From Cellulomonas sp. APG4 (GTDB lineage: Bacteria; Actinomycetota; Actinomycetes; Actinomycetales; Cellulomonadaceae): 38,325 nucleotides of DNA. Of the stretch, positions 1 through 8,202 are shown one piece after another. Every line of letters begins with the position of its first letter. Positions within the stretch are counted from its first letter, which is position 1. A program made the translations under genes and the position numbers. The notes under the pieces were generated by a model. The model searched no databases, was not told the DNA's origin, and saw nothing but the letters and a program-made list of their open reading frames with translations. The stretch is taken from contig NZ_JAACYI010000030.1 in NCBI RefSeq assembly GCF_009996735.1, forward strand, positions 1 through 38,325, given 5' to 3'.

Positions 1-1218
1 CGGCGCGACGGCCGGTCCCCCGGCGGCCGGGATGAGCACGGCCGCGTCCCGCACGGCCGCGCGCACCGCCGAGCAGAGCGCGGCGTCCAGGTCCCCGGCG
101 GGGAGCGCGGCCGGGAGCAGGTCGAGCGGGTGCGGCGCACCGTCGTCGGCTCCCGCACGGTGCAGCGAGCGCACGAGGTCGCCCCAGGTGCGGCCGGCCT
201 CGGCGACGAGGGCGTCCGTCGCGGCGCCCGGTGCGACGTGCCTGCGCGACGGGTCGAGCGGGAACGACGCGACCAGCAGGGCGGGCACCGAGCACGGCTC
301 GTCGGTCGGCGTCGGCGCGTGCACCACGCGCGGCGCCTCGCCGTCGCGCGGGACGGCCCACGCGACCTGCCACCCCGTGCGGGTCTGCTCCTCGACGGGC
401 CGTCCGGTCAGCACGCCGTCACCGAACGTGCCCGATCGACGAGCGACCCACCAGCGGTCCCCGACGTCGGTCAGGGTGCGCTCGCCCGCGGGGGTGCGCA
501 CGGTCACGCGGGTGAGGCCCGGCAGCGCGAGCAGCAGGGCGTCGTCGAGCGCGTCGAGCTGCGCCCGGACGCCCGCGACCGCGGCCGCGTCACGCAGGAG
601 CAGGGCGACCCGCGTCCCCGCCGTCGGCGCGGGCACCGTGAGGCCGCCGGGTCCCTCGAACGGCAGCCGCAGCACGGGGAGCCAGGCACCGCGTCGCGCG
701 ACCTCGTCCGCGAGCGCGGCCCTCTCGCCGTCGGGCACGCCCGTCCCGTCGCCGCGCGTCGCGGTGAGGTCCGCGAGCGTGCGCCGGGTCGCGGCGAGCG
801 AGAAGTGCACCGCCCCCGTGGGGGTGAGCACCGCGACGTCGTCGGCGACCGAGCGCACCGCTGCGAAGCCCACGCCGAAGCGCCCGACGGCGTCGGCGTG
901 GTCGCGCTTGGCGGACGCCCGCAGGCTCGCCAGCGCGGCGACGCCCGCGGCGTCGAGGGGCTCGCCGGTGTTGGTCGCGACGAGCAGCGTGCGTGCGCCG
1001 TCGGTGCGCAGCTCGAGCGTCAGGTCGCCGGGCTCGCGAGCCCGCACCGCGGCGTCGGCGGCGTTCTGGGCGAGCTCGACCACCACGCGGTCGCGGTACC
1101 AGCCCCGCGCGTGGTCCTCCTCGGCGTTGGCGTCCTCGCGCAGCCGCGCGGGCGAGGCCGCCCAGGCCGTGAGGACCGCGTCCCGCAGGGCACGCGTGCC
1201 GTACGGGTCGGGGCTCAC
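1..1218 (-). CDS. Sacsin-like GHKL ATPase, partial (C-terminus beyond left edge)
   Basis: The GTG start at 1218 shares a GTGA overlap with the stop of the DUF3027 gene, so the two are translationally coupled. The N-terminal region carries the Bergerat-fold ATP-site boxes: an N box (VELAQNAADA), a G1-like box (TNTGEPLD, where most relatives have D-x-G-x-G) and a G2 box (GRFGVGFAAVRSV). This matches the sacsin N-terminal/Hsp90-like ATPase domain found in actinobacterial proteins of roughly 900-1000 residues; about 405 codons are present and the frame is open to base 1. The long plus-strand frames over this region are antisense shadows. The biochemical role is unknown; a chaperone-like or nucleic-acid-linked ATPase is the family expectation. 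Its operon partners are a zinc-ribbon protein and a cold-shock protein. Confidence 0.8.
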   Translation of the reverse strand, partial: MSPDPYGTRALRDAVLTAWAASPARLREDANAEEDHARGWYRDRVVVELAQNAADAAVRAREPGDLTLELRTDGARTLLVATNTGEPLDAAGVAALASLRASAKRDHADAVGRFGVGFAAVRSVADDVAVLTPTGAVHFSLAATRRTLADLTATRGDGTGVPDGERAALADEVARRGAWLPVLRLPFEGPGGLTVPAPTAGTRVALLLRDAAAVAGVRAQLDALDDALLLALPGLTRVTVRTPAGERTLTDVGDRWWVARRSGTFGDGVLTGRPVEEQTRTGWQVAWAVPRDGEAPRVVHAPTPTDEPCSVPALLVASFPLDPSRRHVAPGAATDALVAEAGRTWGDLVRSLHRAGADDGAPHPLDLLPAALPAGDLDAALCSAVRAAVRDAAVLIPAAGGPAVAP

Positions 1219-2201
1219 TCCTCGCCGGGGGCCGGTTCGGCCGACGGGTCCTCGACCGGGGTCGCCGGGTCCGGTGCGGGCTCGGCGCCCTCGCCCTCGA
1301 CGTCGGGCTGCTCGCCGGGCTCGGGCGCGGTCGTCTCGTGCGCACCGTCGGGCGTCTCGCCCGCCTCGGGCTCACGATCGCTCGCCTCGCGCTCACGGTC
1401 GGACGTCTCGCCGGGCTCGGGTGCGGTCGTCTCCTTCGCCGACCCGCCCTCGTCGAGGACGACAGGGTCGTAGCCCATCTCGTCGAGCAGCGGTGCCGGG
1501 TCCGGCCAGTCGCTCGGGTGCGGTGCGACGTCCGTCTGGGAGTGCGCGCCGCAGCCGTGGTCCATGCTCACCACACGGCCGTCGTCGGGCGACCACTCGT
1601 TCGCGCACACGCCGAACTCGGTCCGCAGGGACCCTGCCATCAGCAGCAGGAACCCGCACGTCGAGCACGGCGCGCTCGCCGCGACGGCGTGCGGGGCCGT
1701 GGGGCCGCGGGTCCCCGTGTACCAGCGCTCGGCGGCCTCGGAGCGGCCGTCGCGCGAGAGCACCCGCTCGCGGCCCAGCCCGAGCTCGAAGATCGCGAGC
1801 TCGTCCGCGTCGGCGTCACCCGTGACCTCGTAGCCCTGGTCGAGGCGCTCGTCGTCGGGCAGGTAGGGCAGCACGTCACCCGCGCCGAGGTCCCCCGGCT
1901 GCAGCCGCTCGGCCCACGGGACCCAGGCCGGCGCGAGGATCGCGTCGTCGCCCGGGAGCAGGTCGACCTCGCACACGGTCGCGGCACGCGCGCGCGGCGG
2001 GCGGGCGACCGTCACGTTCCAGTGCCACCCGCGGTAGCCCGGGGACAGGCACGCGAAGCGGTGCGCGACGAGGCGCTCACCCTCGACCCTGACCCCCAGG
2101 TGCTCGCCCACGAGGCCCGGGACCTCGGCGACCTCCTCGGCCGCGGCACGCGCGAGCTCGGCCGCGCTCGAGAGCACGGCGTCCTTGGTCGCGGCGGCCA
2201 C
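1215..2201 (-). CDS. DUF3027 family protein with zinc-ribbon cysteines
   Basis: A 328-residue protein starting at GTG 2201, two bases after the stop of the cold-shock gene. I rejected the longer open frame running up to 3308 because it crosses two other genes. The N-terminal two thirds resemble the actinobacterial DUF3027 family (W-H-W-N-V-T-V, then an acidic segment ending in YTGTRGPTAPHAV). It contains a four-Cys metal-site candidate: C-S-T-C, then a Cys in GVCANEW, then a Cys in HGCGAHS. The last 80 residues are Pro/Glu/Asp-rich and low-complexity, with ETTAPEPGE occurring twice. Function is unknown; a cytoplasmic, zinc-stabilised protein is likely. The linkage to a cold-shock protein and a sacsin-like ATPase suggests a stress role, which is inference. 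Confidence 0.85.
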   Translation of the reverse strand: MAAATKDAVLSSAAELARAAAEEVAEVPGLVGEHLGVRVEGERLVAHRFACLSPGYRGWHWNVTVARPPRARAATVCEVDLLPGDDAILAPAWVPWAERLQPGDLGAGDVLPYLPDDERLDQGYEVTGDADADELAIFELGLGRERVLSRDGRSEAAERWYTGTRGPTAPHAVAASAPCSTCGFLLLMAGSLRTEFGVCANEWSPDDGRVVSMDHGCGAHSQTDVAPHPSDWPDPAPLLDEMGYDPVVLDEGGSAKETTAPEPGETSDREREASDREPEAGETPDGAHETTAPEPGEQPDVEGEGAEPAPDPATPVEDPSAEPAPGEE

Positions 2202-2203
2202 GC

Positions 2204-2587
2204 TCAGGCCTCGAGGTCGTCGGCGACGGCGCGCAGCACGGACGCGACCTGCGTGGCCTTGCCCCGCTCGGGGTAGCGGCCACGACGCAGGCCGTTGCCC
2301 ACCCCGTCGAGCAGCTTGATCAGGTCCTCCACGATGATCGCCATGTCCTCGGCGGGCTTGCGCTGCGCCTTGACGACCGACGGCACCGGGTCGAGCACCG
2401 TGACCGAGAGGGCCTGCGGTCCGCGACGACCGTCCGCGACGCCGAAGTCGACGCGTGTGCCGGGCTTGGGCGACGGTGCGCCCGCGGGCAGGGCCGAGGC
2501 GTGCAGGAAGACCTCGCCGCCGTCGTCGGCCGCGATGAAGCCGAAGCCGCGATCGGCGTCGAACCACTTGACCTTGCCGGTGGGCAC
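2204..2587 (-). CDS. Cold-shock domain protein with C-terminal extension
   Basis: A 127-residue protein. Residues 1-65 form a cold-shock domain with RNP-1-like (KWFDADRGFGFI) and RNP-2-like (EVFLHASAL) motifs, so it should bind single-stranded RNA or DNA. Residues 70-127 are an extension that ordinary 67-residue CspA proteins lack, ending in a predicted helical stretch (QVASVLRAVADDLEA). Long two-part Csp proteins of this kind are known in actinobacteria. It is the first gene of a compact unit with DUF3027 (2-base gap) and the sacsin-like ATPase. Its leader contains a strong hairpin at 2614-2634. Confidence 0.92.
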   Translation of the reverse strand: MPTGKVKWFDADRGFGFIAADDGGEVFLHASALPAGAPSPKPGTRVDFGVADGRRGPQALSVTVLDPVPSVVKAQRKPAEDMAIIVEDLIKLLDGVGNGLRRGRYPERGKATQVASVLRAVADDLEA

Positions 2588-2613
2588 GTGAACCTCTGGG
2601 GGTGTCGTCGGGA

Positions 2614-2634
2614 GGGGCGGCGCGGGGCCGCCCC
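2614..2634 (-). other. GC hairpin in the leader of the cold-shock gene
   Basis: Perfect 8-bp inverted repeat (GGGGCGGC / GCCGCCCC) around a 5-base loop, 27 bases upstream of the cold-shock start. It could be a structured 5' leader or part of the terminator region of the upstream membrane-protein gene. There is no T-run. Confidence 0.4.
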
Positions 2635-2659
2635 GGGCAGCACCTCAAGGCTACCTGGG

Positions 2660-2694
2660 CCGGGCTCGCCTCAGCGCACCGGGACGGAGCCCGG
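2660..2694 (-). terminator. Probable terminator of the small membrane-protein gene
   Basis: 8-bp inverted repeat (CCGGGCTC at 2660-2667, GAGCCCGG at 2687-2694) directly after the minus-strand gene that ends at 2708. The loop is long and no T-run follows, as is usual for high-GC actinobacterial hairpin terminators. Confidence 0.4.
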
Positions 2695-2707
2695 GCGCCG
2701 CACGCGG

Positions 2708-3049
2708 TCAGACGACGACGGCGATGACGACGTTGACGAGCGTGAGGCCACCGATCGCACCCCAGACGCCCGTCGACACCGACTCCTTGCGCCGGCCCAC
2801 GAGCACGAGCGCGGTGATAGCGACGAGCACCACGAGCTTGAGGCCGACCTTCATGTGGTTGACGTCGGCGTCGCCGGCCTCGGCGATCCCCACGAGCGCC
2901 AGGCCCGTGACGAGCTGGGTCAGCGCGCCGTGGAACATCGCCGCCTCGACCCGCTTGGTCCGGCTCTTCATCTGGACCAGGAACCCGCCGAGCAGGCTCG
3001 CGAGCCCGACGAAGTGCAGCACGAGCATGAGGTCCCTGACGATGTCCAC
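2708..3049 (-). CDS. Small integral membrane protein, unknown function
   Basis: A 113-residue protein starting at GTG 3049, with an AGGAGAG ribosome-binding site 4-5 bases upstream. It has about four hydrophobic segments: residues 5-24 (MLVLHFVGLASLLGGFLVQM), 42-57, 68-84 and 94-113. Short charged loops contain KSRTKR and GRRKES. The first segment has a His-containing Gly-rich helix reminiscent of small actinobacterial membrane proteins, but I cannot name a function. It is divergent from the helicase-associated gene at 3191, with a 141-base shared upstream region. Confidence 0.75.
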   Translation of the reverse strand: MDIVRDLMLVLHFVGLASLLGGFLVQMKSRTKRVEAAMFHGALTQLVTGLALVGIAEAGDADVNHMKVGLKLVVLVAITALVLVGRRKESVSTGVWGAIGGLTLVNVVIAVVV

Positions 3050-3190
3050 GATCTCTCCTGGTCCTGGGCGGTTTTTCTGACAGTGTGTCCGATCCCTGCC
3101 ATCGTACGTGGCGCGCGGGTCGCCGCGGACCAGATCGGACCGCGGCCACCCTCCCGGGCGTCACGACCCGACCGCCGTAAGGTGGTGCGG

Positions 3191-5602
3191 ATGGCCGGGT
3201 ACACGCAGGCACTGCGCGCGCGGGGCGAGGACGCGCTCGTCGCGCTGCTCCGGCTGCGTCCCGACCTCGCGGTGCCCCCGCCCGCGACGCTGCGGTCGAT
3301 GGCGGCACGCGCCACCACGCGCGTCAGCCTGGACCGCGCCCTCGCCGGCGTCGACGCGCTCGTGCTGCAGTCCGTCGAGGCCGTCCTCACCCTGAGCGGC
3401 ACGGCCGGCCGCGAGCGACCGCACGTGACCGCGGGCGAGGTCGCGCACACCGTCGGCCTCGCGCCCGAGGACGCGTCGCGGCCCCTGCGCGACGCGTGCG
3501 ACCTGGGCCTGCTGTGGACCGACCCGGACGTCGACGACGACGCGCTGCTGCCCGCTCCCGGCCTCGACGAGGCCCTCGGCCCCTACGCCGCGGGTCTGGG
3601 TCCGTCGCTGCGTGCAACCCTCGCGCGCCGCAGCACCCAGGGGCTCGCGCGCATCGCGGTCGCCGTCGGGCTGCCCGACGACGAGCCCGCACCCGAGGAC
3701 GTCGCCGCCGCGCTCGCCCGGCCGGAGCAGGTGCACGCGCTGGTCGAGCAGGCGCCGCCGGGCGCGCGCCAGGTGCTCGACGCGCTCACCTGGGGACCGC
3801 CCGTCGGTCGCTCGCCCGAGAGCCGCACGGCGGACCCGGCGGCGAGCTCCTCACCCGCACGCACCGCGGTCGAGTGGCTGCTGCGCGCGGGGCTGCTCGC
3901 CGTGCAGGACAGCCAGCACGTCGTCCTGCCCCGCGAGGTCGCGCTCGCGCTGCGCGACGGGCGTACGCACCGCGCACCCGCCCTCGCGCCGGCCGGGGCG
4001 ACGCCGTCGACCCCGCAGGCGACCGCGGACGCCGACGCGACGCAGCACGCGCAGGAGGTCGTGCGCCTCGTGGGCACCCTCGTGACCGCGTGGGGCACCG
4101 AGCCGGCCCCGGTGCTGCGCGCGGGCGGCCTCGGCACGCGCGAGCTGCGCCGTGTCGCGCAGCGGCTCGAGGTGCCCGACGACGTCGCGGCCCTCGTGGT
4201 CGAGGTCGCGGGGGCTGCGGGCCTCGTCGCCGACGACGGCGAGGAGCAGCCCGCCTTCGCGCCGACCCTCGAGGGCGAGGACTGGCTGACGCGCGAGCTC
4301 GGCGACCGCTGGGAGACCCTCGCGCGGGCCTGGCTCGGCGCCGAGCGCGCCGCGTGGCTCGTGGGCAGTCGGGACGACCGCGGGTCACCCCGTCCCGCCC
4401 TCGACCCCGAGGCGCGCCGGCCCTGGGCACCCCGGCTGCGCCGTTCCGTGCTCGAGGTGCTCGCAGGGACCGATGCCACCCTCGCAGAGGTCACCGCCCC
4501 ACCCGCGAGTCACGTGCGTGCCGTGCTCGCGTGGCGCGCCCCGCGGTCGGCACCGCCCGAGCACGCGGTCGAGGCCGTGCTGGCCGAGGCGGCGACGCTC
4601 GGGGTCACGGGCGCCGGGGCGCTGGGCTCGGCCGGGCGGGCGCTGCTCGCCGACGCCGCCCCGGGCCCGTCGGCCGTGCTCACCGGCCTGCTGCCGGCGC
4701 CGGTCGACGACGTGCTGCTCCAGGGAGACCTCACGGGCATCGTCCCGGGGCGGCCGTCGACCGCCCTCGCCTCGCTGCTCGAGGAGGCGTGCGACGTCGA
4801 GTCCCGCGGTGCGGCCCTGACCGTGCGGTTCACGCCCTCGAGCGTGCGCCGCGCGCTCGACGCCGGGCGCACGGCCGAGGAGCTGCTCGCCGAGCTCTCA
4901 CGGCACGCGCGCGGCGGTGTGCCGCAGCCGCTCGAGTACCTCGTGCTGGACGTCGCGCGCCGCCACGGCCGCCTGCGCGCCGGCATGGCCTCCGCCTACC
5001 TGCGCAGCGACGACCCGGCGCTCCTGGCGGGCCTCGCCGAGGACCCGGCGCTGCGCCACCTCGGCCTGCTGCTCCTCGCGCCCACCGTGCTCGTCGCGCA
5101 GGCGACCCCCGCGGCGCTCGTCGCCGTGCTGCGCGACCGCGGGCACGCACCCGTGACCGAGGACCCGTCGGGCCGGGTCGTCGTCGCGGGCCCCACCCGG
5201 CACGTGGTGCGCGGGACCCGCCGACGCGCGACCCAGGCCCCCGAGGACCTGCCGCCCGCCGCCGAGGCCCGTGACCGGCGGTTGCGCCGCCTCGCGGGCG
5301 ACCTCCTCGCCGCGAGCGCACCGACGCCGTCGGACGAGGTCGCACCGCCCGGGCCCGCCGCGCCGGGAGCGGCGGACGCGGCGGGAACAGCCGACCCCGT
5401 GCTGGCGTTGGCGATCCTGCGGGAGGCCGCGGCCGAGGGCCAGGAGGTCTGGCTCGAGATCGCGGACCCGCGCGGGGGCACGGTGCGGCGCCGGGTGCGG
5501 CCGCTGCGGGTCGACGCCGGTCGCGTGCGCGCGGTCGACGCCGAGCGTGAGGCCGAGCTCACCGTCGCGGTGCACCGCATCACGAGCGTGTCCCCCACCT
5601 GA
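3191..5602 (+). CDS. Helicase-associated protein (XPB/Ssl2-like helicase C-terminal domain family)
   Basis: An 803-residue protein. The ATG at 3191 follows a TAAGGTGGTG ribosome-binding site; the open frame from 2501 is only an upstream extension. It has no Walker motifs. The long N-terminal part is Ala/Leu/Arg-rich and helical (MAGYTQALRARGEDALVALL). The C-terminal part, about residues 500-800, resembles the helicase_C_3 (PF13625) type of domain, ending in a beta-rich WYL-like stretch (VWLEIADPRGGTVRRRVRP). In actinobacteria this family commonly sits directly upstream of the XPB-type helicase, as here (37-base gap), so the two proteins probably act together on DNA. The exact role is unproven. 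Confidence 0.85.
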   Translation: MAGYTQALRARGEDALVALLRLRPDLAVPPPATLRSMAARATTRVSLDRALAGVDALVLQSVEAVLTLSGTAGRERPHVTAGEVAHTVGLAPEDASRPLRDACDLGLLWTDPDVDDDALLPAPGLDEALGPYAAGLGPSLRATLARRSTQGLARIAVAVGLPDDEPAPEDVAAALARPEQVHALVEQAPPGARQVLDALTWGPPVGRSPESRTADPAASSSPARTAVEWLLRAGLLAVQDSQHVVLPREVALALRDGRTHRAPALAPAGATPSTPQATADADATQHAQEVVRLVGTLVTAWGTEPAPVLRAGGLGTRELRRVAQRLEVPDDVAALVVEVAGAAGLVADDGEEQPAFAPTLEGEDWLTRELGDRWETLARAWLGAERAAWLVGSRDDRGSPRPALDPEARRPWAPRLRRSVLEVLAGTDATLAEVTAPPASHVRAVLAWRAPRSAPPEHAVEAVLAEAATLGVTGAGALGSAGRALLADAAPGPSAVLTGLLPAPVDDVLLQGDLTGIVPGRPSTALASLLEEACDVESRGAALTVRFTPSSVRRALDAGRTAEELLAELSRHARGGVPQPLEYLVLDVARRHGRLRAGMASAYLRSDDPALLAGLAEDPALRHLGLLLLAPTVLVAQATPAALVAVLRDRGHAPVTEDPSGRVVVAGPTRHVVRGTRRRATQAPEDLPPAAEARDRRLRRLAGDLLAASAPTPSDEVAPPGPAAPGAADAAGTADPVLALAILREAAAEGQEVWLEIADPRGGTVRRRVRPLRVDAGRVRAVDAEREAELTVAVHRITSVSPT

Positions 5603-5639
5603 CCCTCGACCGGCCCTCGCGGGCCGTGGACGGAGACCG

Positions 5640-7301
5640 ATGACCGACCCTGCCGCCGGCCCCTCCGGCCCGCTCATCGTGCAGAGCGACAAGACGCTCC
5701 TGCTCGAGGTGGACCACCCGGCCGCCGACGCGTGCCGCCGCGCGATCGCCCCGTTCGCCGAGCTCGAGCGCGCACCCGAGCACGTGCACACCTACCGGCT
5801 CACGCCGCTCGGCCTGTGGAACGCGCGCGCCGCGGGTCACGACGCCGAGCAGGTGGTCGCGGTGCTGCTCGAGCACTCGCGCTACCCCGTGCCGCACGCG
5901 CTGCTCGTGGACGTCGCAGAGACCATGGCGCGCTACGGCCGCCTCCAGCTCGTGAGCCACCCCGTGCACGGGCTCGTGCTGCACGCGCTGGACCGCGCGG
6001 TGCTCGAGGAGGTGCTGCGCTCGAAGAAGACGGCCGGCCTCGTGGGCCAGCGCCTCGACGACGACGACGTCGTGGTGCACCCCAGCGAGCGCGGCCACCT
6101 CAAGCAGGTGCTGCTCAAGCTCGGCTGGCCGGTCGAGGATCTCGCGGGCTACGTGGACGGCGAGGCGCACGCGATCGCGCTCGACGAGCAGGGCTGGGCC
6201 ATGCGGCCCTACCAGCAGCAGGCCGTCGAGGGCTTCTGGCACGGCGGCAGCGGCGTCGTCGTGCTGCCGTGCGGGGCGGGCAAGACGATCGTGGGGGCGG
6301 GGGCCATGGCGCGCTCGGGCACCACGACGCTCATCCTCGTGACCAACACGGTCTCGGCACGCCAGTGGCGCGACGAGCTGCTCCGCCGCACCACGCTCAC
6401 CGAGGACGAGATCGGTGAGTACTCGGGGGCCCGCAAGGAGATCCGTCCGGTCACGATCGCGACGTACCAGGTGCTCACGACGCGCCGGAAGGGCGTCTAC
6501 ACCCACCTCGAGCTGCTCGACGCACGCGACTGGGGCCTCATCCTCTACGACGAGGTGCACCTGCTGCCCGCCCCGATCTTCCGCATGACGGCCGACCTCC
6601 AGGCGCGCCGTCGGCTCGGTCTCACCGCGACCCTCGTCCGCGAGGACGGTCGCGAGGACGAGGTGTTCAGCCTCATCGGGCCCAAGCGCTTCGACGCGCC
6701 GTGGAAGGACATCGAGGCCCAGGGCTACATCGCCCCCGCCGACTGCGTCGAGGTGCGCCTCACGCTCTCGGACTCCGACCGGCTGGCGTACGCGACGGCC
6801 GAGCCCGAGGACAAGTACCGGCTCGCGGCGAGCGCCCCCGACAAGAACCGCGTGGTCGAGCGGATCGTCGCGCAGCACCCCGAGGACCAGGTGCTCGTGA
6901 TCGGTCAGTACCTCGACCAGCTCGAGCTGCTCGCCGACCACCTCGACGCACCGCTCATCACCGGGGCGACGACGGTCCGCGAGCGCGAACGCCTGTTCGC
7001 CGCGTTCCGCACGGGTGAGCTGCGACGGCTCGTCGTGAGCAAGGTGGCCAACTTCTCGGTCGACCTGCCCGAGGCCGCGGTCGCGATCCAGGTGAGCGGC
7101 TCGTTCGGGTCACGCCAGGAGGAGGCCCAGCGGCTCGGCCGGATCATGCGCCCCAAGGCCGACGGTCGCACCGCGCACTTCTACGCGGTCGTGTCGCGCG
7201 ACACCGTCGACCAGGAGTTCGCGGCGCACCGTCAGCGGTTCCTCGCCGAGCAGGGCTACGCGTACCGGATCGTCGACGCCGAGGACGTGCTCGCGGGCTG
7301 A
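5640..7301 (+). CDS. XPB-type DNA repair helicase (SF2, 3'-5')
   Basis: A 553-residue protein starting at ATG 5640; the longer frame from 5271 lies inside the upstream gene. Residues 1-190 are a bacterial XPB N-terminal region. Superfamily-2 motifs follow in order: Walker A LPCGAGKT near 210, TNTVSARQW (Ia), DEVH near 304, LGLTATLVREDGRE (motif III with the R-E-D element typical of XPB), and QRLGRIMRP (motif VI). The conserved C-terminal FYAVVSRDTVDQEFAAHRQRFL agrees with bacterial XPB. It should unwind DNA 3' to 5' with ATP; bacterial homologues are linked to nucleotide-excision repair or transcription-coupled functions. It is probably cotranscribed with the helicase-associated protein. Confidence 0.95.
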   Translation: MTDPAAGPSGPLIVQSDKTLLLEVDHPAADACRRAIAPFAELERAPEHVHTYRLTPLGLWNARAAGHDAEQVVAVLLEHSRYPVPHALLVDVAETMARYGRLQLVSHPVHGLVLHALDRAVLEEVLRSKKTAGLVGQRLDDDDVVVHPSERGHLKQVLLKLGWPVEDLAGYVDGEAHAIALDEQGWAMRPYQQQAVEGFWHGGSGVVVLPCGAGKTIVGAGAMARSGTTTLILVTNTVSARQWRDELLRRTTLTEDEIGEYSGARKEIRPVTIATYQVLTTRRKGVYTHLELLDARDWGLILYDEVHLLPAPIFRMTADLQARRRLGLTATLVREDGREDEVFSLIGPKRFDAPWKDIEAQGYIAPADCVEVRLTLSDSDRLAYATAEPEDKYRLAASAPDKNRVVERIVAQHPEDQVLVIGQYLDQLELLADHLDAPLITGATTVRERERLFAAFRTGELRRLVVSKVANFSVDLPEAAVAIQVSGSFGSRQEEAQRLGRIMRPKADGRTAHFYAVVSRDTVDQEFAAHRQRFLAEQGYAYRIVDAEDVLAG

Positions 7302-7324
7302 GTCGGCGTGCCGGCCCGTGCGGC

Positions 7325-8095
7325 TCAGACGGGAGCCGGCGTGCGGGCGCGGTCGGCCATCACGCGCACGAACCCGTGCGCGAGCGCCCGGCCACTGCGA
7401 CGGACGTCGTCGTCGTGCGCGCGCGCCTGCGCCCGCACCACCTCGACGTCGACGGCGGGGTCCAGCCGCGCCCAGGTGAGCAGCACGTCCTCGTCGGCCT
7501 CGGGGTGGAACTGCAGACCCCACGCGCGGTCCCCGACGCGGAACGCCTGGTACGGGTAGAGCCGCGACGAGGCGAGCCACGTCGCGTCGGCCGGAAGGTC
7601 GACCACGGCATCCGCGTGCATCGACGGCATGAGCGCGAGCACGCCGCCCGCGAGCGGGTGGTCGGCCACGACGTGCGCGGCGAGCGGACCGAGCAGCGCG
7701 TCGTCGGCCGCCTCGGGCCGCGGGTGCACCTCGATCACGCCCGCCTCGCGCCCGGGGGGTGCGTCGACGTGCACGCGGCCCCCGTGGGCGACCGCGAGCA
7801 GCTGCGCGCCCAGGCAGATCGCGAGGGTCGGCACGGGCGTGCGCGCGAGCAGCTCGCGCGTCGCCACCAGGCCGGGCGCGTCGTCGTCGTACGCGTTCAT
7901 GGGGCCGCCGAGCACCACGAGCCCGTCGCCCAGGGTCTCGGGGCCGGGGACGGGCTCCCCCGCCCAGGCCCGGACGGTACGCACGTCCAGCGCGTCGTGG
8001 GCCTCGTGCAGCCAGCCGTCGAGCCGGCGGAGCGGGCACTGCGCGTCGAGCTCGATCACGGTGAGGATCACGCGCCGAGAGTAATGGAAGCGCAC
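7325..8095 (-). CDS. Class I glutamine amidotransferase-like protein
   Basis: A 256-residue protein. The nucleophile elbow is AICLGAQLLA (Cys near residue 93), with the catalytic His-Glu in QFHPEAD; both positions of the class I GATase triad are intact. An oxyanion loop (VLGGPMNAYDD) is also present. Stand-alone members include GMP-synthase-like amidotransferases of unknown acceptor. I use GTG 8095 because AGGAG lies 3 bases upstream; GTG 8071 (VILTVIEL) is an alternative that matches where many relatives begin. It converges on the XPB gene with a 23-base gap and is divergent from the TPM gene across a G-quadruplex-prone spacer. Confidence 0.87.
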   Translation of the reverse strand: MRFHYSRRVILTVIELDAQCPLRRLDGWLHEAHDALDVRTVRAWAGEPVPGPETLGDGLVVLGGPMNAYDDDAPGLVATRELLARTPVPTLAICLGAQLLAVAHGGRVHVDAPPGREAGVIEVHPRPEAADDALLGPLAAHVVADHPLAGGVLALMPSMHADAVVDLPADATWLASSRLYPYQAFRVGDRAWGLQFHPEADEDVLLTWARLDPAVDVEVVRAQARAHDDDVRRSGRALAHGFVRVMADRARTPAPV

Positions 8096-8109
8096 CCACT
8101 CCTGTCCTG

Positions 8110-8163
8110 CCCTGCCCTGCCCCCACCCCCTCCCTCCTTCCCGGGCGGGGCCGGGGGTGGGGG
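8110..8163. other. Back-to-back G-quadruplex-type motifs in a divergent promoter region
   Basis: The plus strand carries GGG-C-GGGG-CC-GGGGG-T-GGGGG at 8143-8163, a four-run G-tract motif with 1-2 base loops. Immediately left, 8110-8142 has six C-runs of 3-5 bases, i.e. an equivalent motif on the minus strand. The pair sits between the GATase start (8095) and the TPM start (8203). Folding is not demonstrated. Confidence 0.5.
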
Positions 8164-8202
8164 CTCGTTGCGGTGGGTCGTGCGGTGGTCGAGGATCATG
8201 GT

